Below are positions 35,135 through 47,000 of a DNA stretch of 64,000 bases, piece after piece. The translations under genes and the position numbers were made by a program. The notes beneath the pieces were generated by a model. The model saw only the letters and a program-made list of their open reading frames with translations. It searched no databases and was not told where the DNA came from. Where the stretch lies: the NCBI RefSeq assembly GCF_002994745.2, contig NW_020126818.1, forward strand, positions 434,001 through 498,000, given 5' to 3'. Position 1 is the first letter of the stretch. Every line of letters begins with the position of its first letter. This DNA comes from Rosa chinensis (taxonomy: Eukaryota; Streptophyta; Magnoliopsida; Rosales; Rosaceae).

Positions 35135-36192
35135 TGTTAAAATCTCTAACGCTTAAAGTGTCATTAATTTTGTGTTTTATATAGAATTCATGCTAAATTT
35201 TTGTACTACATTTGTGGAATGGTGACAAATTGCGATTTATGCTAGGCCAAGCTACAATTGTGATTTAGTTTAAGTTTTATGAGTGTTACCAAATTAAGCA
35301 TGTCTTTTATAATTGTTGTGCAATTTGTAGGAGTTATTTATTTATTTATTTATTTTTAGTATCTTGTAAATTGTTTGTGTTTCACTTAGATTAATTTACT
35401 TAGGTTGTTATGAATTTCGTTAAATACTTAATTGTTGCAAGTGTGTAAAATCGTATGAGTAGACAAGGGCCCTTTTGTTAATATTGGCCTTAACCCTTCA
35501 TTAGTACCTTACTAAGGTCTCTTGAGGTTGAGGGCGGCCTTTATTAGCACTTGGAGAACGGTCTAACACATGAGTTAATTTCCCAGCTGAGTAAGGGGCG
35601 AATACGGATGGTGTCTTAGGTTGAGACCCTGGGTGATGGGTTCAATTGGATCTCAGAGATACTATAGAATGTGCGTAAACCACAATGTGGGAGTAGCCGA
35701 AAGGGGCCTAAACCTCAATGAGGGAGTAGCCTCCGTAGTATCACCAAAATGAGTCCTCCCTCTCACTTACCTCTTAATCTGGCCATCCGGCCTTCTGAAA
35801 CAAAGGAAAGAGACTTATGTCTAGGCGACTATCCCTATATCGTATCTCACCAATAGTAGTGGTTTCTATTGGGCTCGACTTACAACTTGGAATTAGTTGA
35901 GATATTAACTATTTTTATAACAAACTCCAAAATAAAATGTTGTGTGACATACTTAAGGTATATTGGATCAAACATGACCTTGTCAAGGGTAGCTGTTCTA
36001 TAGTCCCATTGCACAACGAGGTCCTCTGTTCCAGTACCTAAGTATGTAAATGTAAAAGTAACTTAGAAAGTTTAGGTTGTGCCTTTCCTTTAGCCCTAAG
36101 TGTGGCATGTGGACCTTAAGGAAAAGCATAATGTTTATATTCCAAACCTTGTATATGTTACTAACACTTGATTTGGTCTTAAAGGTCCATGA
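35135..36192 (+). other. Element K 5' leader with one module
   Basis: About 1.06 kb without a long ORF. It has one copy of the leader module (about 35443-35880), closest to module 2 of family 1. The conserved spacer follows (AAGGTATATTGGAT ... CCAGTACCTAAGTA, about 35953-36047). Family 1 has two modules on either side of that spacer. Confidence 0.78.
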
Positions 36193-39100
36193 ATGTCCAC
36201 CATTTCAAATAAGACTAAGGAGCTCTTCGAAAAATTGGAACGTGCTAAGCAAAGGGCGAACCTCTCTTTTTCAGACATCCCTCCTCTAGAAAGGAGGGAC
36301 TCTCAGGACTCTAGCTATTCAGGTTATAACTCCTCAACTAGATCAACCGAGGAGATCAACAAACCTGACCATTCTGAAGAAGGAGAAGAACAAGTCTTTG
36401 AAGAGGAAGAAGAAGAGGTCACTATAGAGGACGTTGCGGACGCAGAAGAGGAAGAGCACGCCACTGTTGAGCAAGTACAAGCACCAATGACTGAGACTAT
36501 TAGGCAACTGTCTAATCCTACAGGTGGAGGTGCTGCGCCCTTATGCATTGTCTATCCACAACCAAGAGAGGGGCTTAATGATGATTTTGAGTTAAAGAGT
36601 GGGTTTTTGCATCACCTACCCAAGTTTCATGGGATGAATAGTGAAGACACCAACAAGCATCTCAAGGAGTTCGAGTTTGTCTGTGGGAGTATGTGTCCTA
36701 AAGGAGCTGATATCAATATCTTGAAGATGAAGGCATTCCCCTTTACCTTGGAGGACAAGGCCAAGACTTGGCTATTTGAGCTGCCTGCTGGGACTATCAA
36801 CACTTGGGATAGGATGAAAAGCGAGTTCCTTACAAAGTACTTTCCTGCCTCAAAGGTCACTGTTTTGAGGAAGCAGATTAGTGGAATCACACAAGGACAT
36901 GAGGAGAATTTCTACAATTACTGGGACAGGTTTAAGAGCCTTGTAGCATCATGCCCTAACCATGGGATGAGTGAGGGGTCCCTCCTTACCTATTTTTATG
37001 AAGGACTCACCGCTAATGAGCGTGGTTTGTTAGATGCTGCTGCTGGAGGGTCCTTTATGGATAGGACACCTGCTAATGCCAAAGAGCTACTTACTAATCG
37101 TGCACTAAACTATCAGCAATATGAGGGGGTGCTTTCCTCTCAACGGAGGGTACACGAGGTGTCCACTAACTCTGTTCTTGAAGACAAGGTCAACAAAATG
37201 TCTACTCTGTTGTCTCAAGTCTTAAACGTTAATGAAGGAGGCGCAATGGCTCAAGTGTGTGGGATGTGCTCGACTCAAGGGCACCCCACTGAAAAATGCC
37301 CCCAGCTTGCCTCTCCAGAAGCATGGGAATCTGTTAACGCCCTAGGGTATCAAGGAGGCTCGAGGTACAACCCTTATTCCAATACGTACAATCCTGGGCT
37401 CAGAGACCACCCCAACTTTCGTTGGGCCAACAATGATAACACCTTGAGACCACCTCAAGGTCCAGGTCAGAATTCTCAACGCCCACCAGGTTTGTTTTTG
37501 AGGCCTCAAGTACCTCAAACTTTTGGTATTCCCAATACTGTTCCTTCACCTCTTGTTTCTAATACTTTGAGTGCCCCTAATTATGATGAACTGTTGAAGT
37601 CCCTTGCTGCGGGGCAACAACAACTTAACACGGCTACTCAAGCTTTGGTTGTAGGACAAGCGACCCATTCAAAGGATATTGCAGAGCTCAAGAATCAAAT
37701 GGGCCAAGTGGTGGATTTTATGGGCCGAATTGCTGAAACAGGGAAGCTACCAAGCAACACGGTGCCTAACCCAAGGAATGAGCACGCTCAAGCCATCATC
37801 ACTAGGAGTGGACGTATGCTAGTGGATCCTCCCAGAGCCCACAAGAAGGCACAAATGGACCATAATGAAGAAGAAGATGTTGTGGAGCTTTCCAAGAAGG
37901 ATGTTGAGAAGGACCCAGCTACATCAATGGTGGAAGTTAACGTGCCCCAAGCTGAGGCAACCAAAGGTACGATTCCTAACTCTGGTGGTTTAGTTAAGAC
38001 TAACCCAGTTGTTTCTATACCTTTCCCAAGCAGGTTTGCCAAGACAAAGAAAGATAAATCTGATCAAGAGATCTTGGAAATCTTCAAGAAGGTTCAAGTG
38101 AACATGCCCCTGATCGAGTGCATCAAACAGGTGCCTAAGTACGCCAAGTTCTTGAAGGAACTATGCACCACAAGGAGGCAGACAAGAGAGAAGGAGGTGG
38201 TGAAAATGAGTGAAACGGTATCAGCCGTTATCCAGAGGAAACTACCCCCAAAGTTGAAGGATCCAGGGAGTTTTTCTGTTCCCTGTATCATTGGTGACAC
38301 CAGGTTTGAAAATGTGATGTTAGACTTAGGGGCTTCCATAAATGTTATGCCTTATAATTTGTATGTGTCCCTAGGTCTAGGCCCTCTTAAAAGGGATAAT
38401 GTTATCATTCAACTTGCTGATAGGTCTAACAAATACCCTCAAGGGTATGTTGAGGATGTTCTTGTGCAGGTAAACCATCTGATATTCCCTGCGGATTTCT
38501 ATGTATTGGACATGGAGGAATCGCCCCTGAATACCACTCCATTACTTCTAGGGCGTCCCTTTATGAGGACTGCAAGAACGAAGATCGACGTGTACAAAGG
38601 GACTCTTACCATGGAGTTTGATGGTGATGTTATACGCTACAACATTCTGGAAGCCATGAGGTACCCTGTTTCTGATTTGAAACCTTGCTTTGCTATTGAT
38701 GTAGTTGATTCACTCGCACAGGTTTTCTCTGAAGCAATGGTTGAGGATGAATTGGCTCTGACCCTAGAAGAGGGGGTCGGATATGATGCAAATGGGGAAC
38801 CTATCCCCAAGGTTGAGTGGGACGTGGAGGAGCCCAGAGTGATCAAGACTGTGGCCTCACTCGAGGCTCAGCCTATAAAGAGGTCCGTTTCCTATTTATC
38901 CATTCTTGTTTCTACTAAAAAAATGCTACCTTCTATGGTTCAGGCACCCAAGTTGGAATTAAAGGTACTCCCTGCGCATTTGAAGTACTCATACCTAGGA
39001 GAAAAGGAGACTCTCCCAGTGATCATATCATCAACGATGGAGGTAGAGCAAGAACGGAAGTTGGTGGACGTATTGAAGAAGCACAAGACTGCCATTGGTT

Positions 39101-40200
39101 GGACTCTAGCAGATATCAAAGGAATTAGCCCAACCACGTGTGTCCACCGGATCCTGTTAGAAGATGGCGCCAAGCCCACAAGAGAAGCCCAAAGACGTCT
39201 ACATCCGCCCATGATGAAGGTGGTCCAAGATGAGGTAATCAAGTTACTAGATTGTGGGGTGATCTACCCCATTTCTGATAGTAAGTGGGTCTCTCCAGTG
39301 CAAGTGGTGCCCAAGAAGTCTGGGGTGACAGTGGTGAAAAATGCGGATAATGAGCTGGTGCCCCAGAGATTAGTGACTGGTCATAGGGTATGTATCGATT
39401 ACCGAAAGCTGAACGCCACAACGAGGAAAGATCATATGCCCTTGCCATTCATGGACCAGATGTTGGAACGCTTAGCAGGCCATTCTTACTATTGCTTCTT
39501 GGATGGATATAGTGGGTACAACCAGATCTGCATTGCCCACGAGGACCAGGAGAAGACAACCTTCACGTGCCCCTTTGGGACCTTTGCTTATAGGCGCATG
39601 CCCTTCGGCTTGTGCAACGCACCAGGTACTTTCCAAAGATGCATGCTTTCCATTTTCTCAGAATACATTGAAAATATTATTGAAGTCTTTATGGATGACT
39701 TTAGTGTCTTCGGTAAAGATTTTGATACTTGTTTAGAGAATCTAGGATTGATACTTGAAAGGTGTGTAGAAACTAACCTTGTGCTGAATTGGGAGAAGTG
39801 TCACTTCATGGTAACACAGGGGATAGTGTTAGGACACATAATTTCTGCTAGGGGCATTGAGGTAGATAAGGCTAAGGTTGATCTTGTACGTCACTTACCC
39901 TCCCCCACAACTGTGAGGGAGGTACGCTCTTTTCTTGGCCATGCAGGATTTTACAGGCGGTTTATCAAAGACTTCTCCAAGGTGGCGAGACCTATGTGTG
40001 CGCTATTGCAAAAGGACGTGCCCTTTGTGTTCAATGAGGATTGCAAGAAGGCGTTTGAAAAGCTCAAGGAGTTGTTGACCACGGCCCCCATCATATGCCC
40101 TCCGGATTGGAGTCTACCCTTCGAGCTTATGTGTGATGCATCCGACTATGCTGTTGGAGCTGTGTTGGGCCAAAGGAAGGATAAGAAGCCCTATGCTTGA
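36193..40200 (+). pseudogene. gag-pol: Element K gag-pol, truncated in RNase H (1335 codons)
   Basis: Starts MSTISNKTKELFEKLERAKQ. The N-terminal region is acidic (EEEEEVTIEDVADAEEEE) where family 1 is Ser/Pro-rich. The Gag domain follows (TWLFELPAGTINTWDRMK), then a CCHC knuckle CGMCSTQGHPTEKC near residue 355, protease LDLGASINVMPY near 709, RT YSGYNQI near 1105 and FMDDFSVFG near 1167, and the RNase H start [15 protein letters not shown] near 1314. No internal stop. The frame ends KKPYA, and its TGA stop (40198-40200) is the first three bases of the abutting LTR of E1. The cut thus removes most of RNase H and all of integrase. Confidence 0.93.
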
Positions 40201-40444
40201 TGTCGCTTTTATCGAGCGACCAATTTAACCCTGAAATGTCATTAGTAGTATAAAGTAAATAGGGATCGTTCTATTCCGGGGATTGAGGGTACACCTGTCA
40301 TTGTCAAACAATTAAACAATTAAAATTAAAACAAAGTATAATATTTACAAAATATAGACATATTTACGAAAAGGGGGGAGTTTTTGGTTTTAATTTCCGA
40401 AAATAAAATCTAAGTTACCTAAATAATTAAAATGCAAAAACATA
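40198..40444 (-). repeat. Truncated 3' LTR of E1 (U5 end only)
   Basis: U5 end with the GTCGCT/AGCGAC hairpin and the CAATCCCCGG complement, matching the E and F LTR ends. It stops within the conserved AAAAACATA of the LTR. Confidence 0.88.
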
Positions 40445-42416
40445 GCTTTTGCTAGTCCCTTAGCAAAATCAAACTAAGACACACACTAAGACTCAACGAA
40501 AATTTAAAGACTTGACAAAAACAATGACTCTATTGCCCTTCAACTATTTGTCTCAGCAATCTCTTACTTTCACAACACCAAGACTAGCACTCAATCAAGA
40601 TTCCATGTTTAGGCATTCGAGAGTTAATTAAAACACATAATTTACATATATACAAGTAGGACTTGGTTGAAACAATGGTGATGGTTTCTGTTAAGCATGT
40701 TTCAAACAAGTTTGATTCAAATCTCACAAGGTATATCCCTCTTTCTTCTCTCAGATCATGGCACTGCTTAGAAGCTTATACACTCAAGTATATGTGACAG
40801 ATAGCAAGTATATCACATAATGTAAGAAACGAAAGCACATGTATAATTTTCTTTAAAGATCTCATGAAGGATACCAACTACTTGCACAGATGGACCCAAG
40901 CCATAGGTTCAACTCTTGTAACTCATCTCCACATCAAGGGCTGTCCCATCTTAAGGATCAAGAAGGTCTTCTCAAAGGTTGTAATGGGGCCAAGGCTCAA
41001 GGTTTTAAGAAATGAAGGGTAAGGATTTATCAAAGTGTCCTAAAAACCTAGCAGAGCACATGTAAATGTAGAGACCACAAGAAATCCACCAAGGCATTGC
41101 AAAAACGTCACTTCCCCTAGAGGTATCATAAAAGGGGCCTAATGTCTTCATGTTGGGCCCAATCTTCATTGTAAACTTCCCTTGAACTATAGTGAATGGA
41201 CAAAGGTCAAATTTTTCTGTAGTGGGCCTTCAGTTCAAAGTAAACTCCAAAATCACCAAGTATGGGGGACTAAAATCCATAAACATTTTTCTTTCTTTTC
41301 TTTTTAGCCGTACACATTTTTTTTTTTTTTTTTTTTTTTTTTCTTTTTCTCGGCTTTTTCATATATTTTTCTTTTATGGACAAGTCTACCCCCACACTTT
41401 AACTTTCACCTCTTCTCAATTTTCATCCTTAGCACCAAACCCACGAAGTATGTCTCGAAAGATAGCTCCACTAAGTATGTCTCGAAGGGTAGGGTTTTAA
41501 CTATACTAAGCTTCATGGTTAAGGGTTTTAAGGGTGATGAATGAAAAGGCTCAATGTAGGCTCAAAGGGGCTTATCTAGGGGAGTCCCACGACGGGCACA
41601 ATTAGGGACACAGGTTTATTTGGCAATGGTGGAAATTCCTAGGGTGCCTCTATCCCTTCCAGAATCAGGGCCATGTATTGACAAACGTCTCAACAAGCAC
41701 AAGAGTGAATTCTAGCATTCTCTAGTCCATCAAACTTAATCTATGGCAAGCAATCAATCAAATGAAGAATAATGAGATCATCAAAATATCGCCAAGAAAA
41801 TAAGAATATATTTTTCATTTCACTCCAAGAAAAACGGGACATGGCTCAATTATCTCACATGGGCTTATATGAATCAAAACTCATCCTAACATGCTCATAT
41901 TCTGTACCAAAGTTTTCGAATCCATATCCACTACAAGGCACACATTTTTCATATATCTCAATTAACCAAAGAATACCATGTTTAAAAATCATCTCAATCT
42001 TGTGATCCTCTTTTAGTCATGATTTTAGAGATATAGAATCATCCTAGACAGTTGAAAGGGCATCCTAAGACTCAAAACAAAAACAAAAGCAACGAAAATT
42101 TTTAAATTTTTGACATTTTTCAATTTTTTTGTATTTTTCAATATATGACTCAAGATAAAAGTGTAAATCCCTTCCCCCACACTTAAATATTGCATTGTCC
42201 TCAATGTAATCAATAAAAAGCATGCAATGAAACACTTAAGCATATAGGGATGAAATTTACGAAAATGACTACCAACATAAAGAAAAATTGGAGGAGTAAA
42301 AGGGAGAGAGAAAACAAATCTGCGTTGATGACTCCTCCACAGCTACTTCAGAATTGGGTTGCCTCCCAAGCAGCGCTTAATGTTTATAGTCTTTCAGCCT
42401 AGACTTGTACCTCCAT

Positions 42417-42484
42417 TTAATCCTCAGGGTTTGGAACGTTTTGGAGGGGTACATCCTCCACTTCATGTTCCACAAATGCCTCAT
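42417..42484 (-). pseudogene. pol: E1 pol stub, last 22 codons
   Basis: Encodes the integrase tail [21 protein letters not shown] with its TAA. It is cut at 42484, where post-pol sequence of element E follows. Confidence 0.85.
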
Positions 42485-42486
42485 GT

Positions 42487-44016
42487 AAAATCAAACTAAG
42501 ACACACACTAAGACTCTTGTAACTCATCTCCACATCAAGGGCTGTCCCATCTTAAGGATCAAGAAGGTCTTATCAAGGGTTGTAATGGGTTAAGGCTCAA
42601 GGTTTTAAGAAATGAAGGGTAGGGATTTATCAAAGTGTCCTAAAAACCTAGCAGAGCACATGTAAATGTAGAGACCACAAGAAATCCACCAATGCATTGC
42701 AAAAACGTCACTTCCCCTAGAGGTAACATAAAAGGGGCCTAGTGTCTTCATGTTGGGCCCAATCTTCATTGTAAACTTCCCCTGAACTACAGTGAATGGA
42801 CAAAGGTCAAATTTTTCTTTAATAGGCCTTCATTTCAAAGTAAACTCCAAAATCACTAAGTATGGGGGACTAAAATCCATAAATATTTCTTTCTTTTCTT
42901 TTCTAGCCGTACATTTTTTCTCTTCTTTTCATTTTTCACGGCTTTGACATATTTTTTTTTTTTTTCTTTATGGACAAGTCTACCCCCACACTTGAACTTT
43001 AACCTCTTCTCAATTTTCCTCCTTAGCATCAAACCCATGTAGTATGTCTCAAAAGATAGCTCCACTAAGTTCTTAGAACAAAGGGTAGGGTTGTTACTAT
43101 ACTAAGCTTCATGGTTAAGGATTTTAGGGTGATGAACGAAAAGGCTTAATGTAGGCTCAAAGGGGCTAATCTAGGGGAGTCCCACGACGGGCACAAATGG
43201 GGACACAAGTTTATATGGCAATGGTGGTAATTCCTAGGATGCCTCTATCCCTTCCAGAATAAGGGCCATGTATTGATATAACGTCTCAACAAGCACAAGA
43301 GTGAATTCTAGCATTCTCTAGTCCATCAAACTTAATCTATGGCAAGCAGTCAATCAAATGAAAGAATAATGAGATCATCAAAACATCGCCAAGAAAATAA
43401 GAATATATTTTTCATTTTACTCCAAGAAAAAGGGACATGGGCTCAATTATCTCACATGGGTTTTTATGAATCAAAACTCATCTTAACATGCTCATATTTT
43501 CTGTACCAAAGTTTCGAAATCCATATCCACTACACATGCATATATATCTCATATATCTCAATTAACCAAAGAATACCATTTTAAAATCATCTCAATTTTG
43601 TGATCCTCTTTTAATCATGATTTCAGAGATATAGAATCATCCTAGACAGTTGAAAGGGCATCCTAAGACTCAAAACAAAAACAAAAGCAACGAAAATTTT
43701 TAAATTTTTGACATTTTTCAATTTTTTTGTATTTTTCAATATATATGACTCAAGACAAAAGTGTAAATCCCTTCCCCCACACTTAAATATTGCATTGTCC
43801 TCAATGTAATCAATAAAAAGCATGCAATGGAACACTTAAGCATATAGGGATGAAATTTACGAAAATGACTACCAACATAAAGAAAAATTGGAGAAGTAAA
43901 AGGGAGAGATAAAACAAATCTGCGTTGATGACTCCTCCACAGCTACTTCAGAATTGGGTTGCCTCCCAAGCAGCGCTTAATGTTTATAGTCTTTCAGCCT
44001 AGACTTGTACCTCCAT
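42487..44016 (-). other. Element E post-pol non-coding region, internally deleted
   Basis: Conserved post-pol region. About 425 bp are missing at 42513-42516, between two ACTC copies, when compared with 40490-40915 of E1. CCCCCACACTT motifs and the block after the pol stop are present. No credible ORF. Confidence 0.8.
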
Positions 44017-47000
44017 TTAATCCTCAGGGTTTGGAACGTTTTGGAGGGGTACATCCTCCACTTCATGTTCCACAAATGCCTCATAGTAAGGCTTCAAGCG
44101 ATGGCCATTCACTTTGAACTCGTTGCTTGTATGTTCACTCTTTATCTGCACAGCTCCATGAGGAAACACATGAGTGATAACAAAAGGTCCAATCCAACGA
44201 GAACGAAGCTTACCTGGGAAGAGTTTGAGACGAGAATGGAAGAGAAGAACTTTTTGACCCACAACAAAAGTCTTTCTTCGAATCATTTTGTCATGGAATG
44301 CCTTAGTCTTATCCTTGTAAATTTTAGCACTTTCAAAGGCATCATTCCTTATCTCCTCTAACTCTTGCAATTGCAACTTCCTATGAAGCCCAGCTGCATC
44401 CATATCCATGTTGAACTGCTTCACAGCCCACCAAGCTTTGTGCTCCAACTCCACAGGTAAATGGCATGGTTTGCCATAGACAATTCGATATGGTGACATA
44501 CCTATGGGAGTTTTGTATGCAGTTCTGTAGGCCCACAAAGCATCCTCTAGACGCAAGGACCAGTCCTTCCTGTTAGGGTTCACAGTCTTCTCCAATATCC
44601 CCTTGATCTGACGGTTAGAGACCTCAGCCTGCCCACTAGTTTGTGGGTGATAAGGTGTAGAAACCTTATGTGTGACATCATATCTCTTCAAGAGAGCCTC
44701 AATCGTCCGATTGCAAAAATGGGATCCTCCATCACTAATGAGAACTCTAGGCATTCCAAACCTGCTAAAGATGTTAGACTTGATAAAATCTGCAACAACC
44801 TTAGAGTCATTAGTTCTAGTGGCCTTTGCTTCCACCCATTTGGAAACATAGTCCACTGCAAGTAAGATATAGAGAAACCCAAAAGATGAAGGGAAAGGTC
44901 CCATGAAATCTATACCCCAGACATCAAATATTTCAACAGTTATTATATTGGACAATGGCATTTGATCTCTAGGACCTAGATTTCCCGTTCTTTGGCACTT
45001 ATCACAAGTTAAACAATAGGCATGTGCATCCCTAAATAATGTTGGCCAATAGAACCCAGACTCTAGCACCTTAAACGCAGTCTTCTTAGACCCAAAGTGT
45101 CCCCCACATGCTTTAGAGTGGCAAAAAGAAAGTATAGCATTATGTTCATGTTCAGGCACACATCTCCTAATCAATTGATCAGAGCAATACTTCCACAAAT
45201 AAGGTTCATCCCAAACATATTGCTTAACAGTTTTCCTAAGCCTATCCCTATGAGCACGTGACATGGTATCAGGAATCTTTCTAGACACAATATAATTCAC
45301 AATGTCTGCATACCATGGTTCACTTACCTGGATTCCAAAGAGTTGTTCATCTGGAAACGTCTCCACTAGAGGGAGACGGTCTTCTGCGTGCACTAAGCGA
45401 CTCAAGTGGTCAGCTACCACGTTCTCACTACCCTTCTTGTCCTTGATTTCCACGTCGAATTCTTGCAAGAGTAGGATCCATCTGATGAGCCTTGGTTTCG
45501 CCTCCTTCTTGGTCATCAAGTATTTCAAAGCTGCATGGTCAGTAAAGATAGTAACTTTGGTACCAAGTAAATAAGAGCGAAACTTCTCAAGGGCAAAGAC
45601 AACTGCAAGGAGCTCTTTCTCTGTGGTGGAGTAGTTCATTTGTGCATCATTGAGAGTCCTTGAGGCATAGTAGATGGCATAGGGTAGCTTTTCCTTCCTT
45701 TGTCCCAAAACGGCTCCAACTGCGTAGTCAGAGGCATCACACATTAACTCAAAGGGCAAGGACCAGTCTGGAGGTAACATGATGGGGGCAGATGTCAACA
45801 ACTCCTTAAGCTTGTCAAAAGCTTCTTGACACTCCTTGTCAAAGTGAAAGGGCACATCCTTCTGGAGTAGTTGACATAAGGGTCTCGAAATTTTGGAGAA
45901 GTCCTTGATGAACCTCCTGTAAAAACCTGCATGACCAAGGAAAGAACGAATCTCTCTCACAGAAGTGGGAGAGGGTAAGTGACGCACAATATCAACCTTG
46001 GCTTTATCAACCTCTATACCCCTAGCAGAGACAATATGTCCTAGAACTATTCCTTGTTTAACCATAAAATGGCATTTTTCCCAGTTTAAGACAAGGTTAG
46101 TTTCCATGCAACGTTTCAGAATTATCTCCAGATTATTAAGACAATCATCAAAATTCTTTCCAAAAACTGAAAAGTCATCCATGAATACCTCTATGATTTT
46201 CTCAATATAATCTGAAAAGATACTTACCATACACCTCTGAAAGGTACCTGGAGCGTTGCAAAGTCCGAAGGGCATACGTCTATAGGCAAACGTTCCAAAG
46301 GGGCAAGTGAAGGTTGTCTTCTCTTGATCTTCATTTGCAATTGCAATCTGGTTGTAACCAGAATATCCATCCAGAAAACAATAGTAGTCATGTCCAGCTA
46401 GGCGCTCAAGCATCTGATCAATGAATGGCAGAGGAAAGTGGTCTTTCCTTGTAGTTGCGTTGAGCCTCCTATAGTCAATGCACACTCTGTGGCCTGTGAC
46501 TGTCCTTTGGGGCACCAGTTCGTTATCAGCATTCTTTACCACAGTGATCCCAGACTTCTTGGGCACGACCTGAACTGGGGAGACCCACTTGGAGTCTGAA
46601 ATAGGGTAGATCACCCCACAATCAAGGAGTTTGATAACCTCCTTCTTCACTACTTCCATCATTGGAGGGTTGAGACGACGTTGAGCCTCTCTAGTAGGTT
46701 TCGACCCCTCCTCCAGAAGTATCCTATGGACGCAAGTTGTAGGGCTGATTCCCTTGATGTCCGCCAATGTCCATCCTATTGCGGTCTTATGTTGCTTCAA
46801 CATGTCCACCAACTTCTCTTCTTGTGGAGTCGTTAGTGCAGAGGACACAATCACTGGTAAGGTCTCCTTGTCCCCTAAGTAGACATACTTCAAATGGTCT
46901 GGAAGAGGTTTTAGCTCAAGTTCTGGGGCCTGGACCACTGAAGGTAAAGTCTTGTTAGTGGATAACTGAATGGACAATGGAGAAACAGACTTACCTATAA

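Larger units (their letters stand above)
33383..40197 (+). mobile_element. Element K, family-2 Athila-like retrotransposon, 3' truncated
   Basis: 5' LTR 33383-35110, tRNA-Asp PBS, leader, and a gag-pol frame that stops at 40197, where a family-1 LTR begins on the opposite strand. Integrase, post-pol region and 3' LTR are missing. Gag and LTR are clearly diverged from family 1, while the pol domains and the U5/PBS region are closely related. Confidence 0.92.
40198..42486 (-). mobile_element. Fragment E1: truncated LTR, post-pol region and pol stub
   Basis: Minus-strand family-1 remnant: the last 247 bp of a 3' LTR (40198-40444), joined to post-pol sequence (40445-42416) and the final pol codons (42417-42484). 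At 40443-40444 the LTR and the sequence behind the PPT share TA, so an internal deletion with 2-bp microhomology removed the PPT and about 2.1 kb of LTR. ATGCT before the LTR (40193-40197) is the inferred target site in K. The right edge joins element E with 2 filler bases. Confidence 0.82.
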
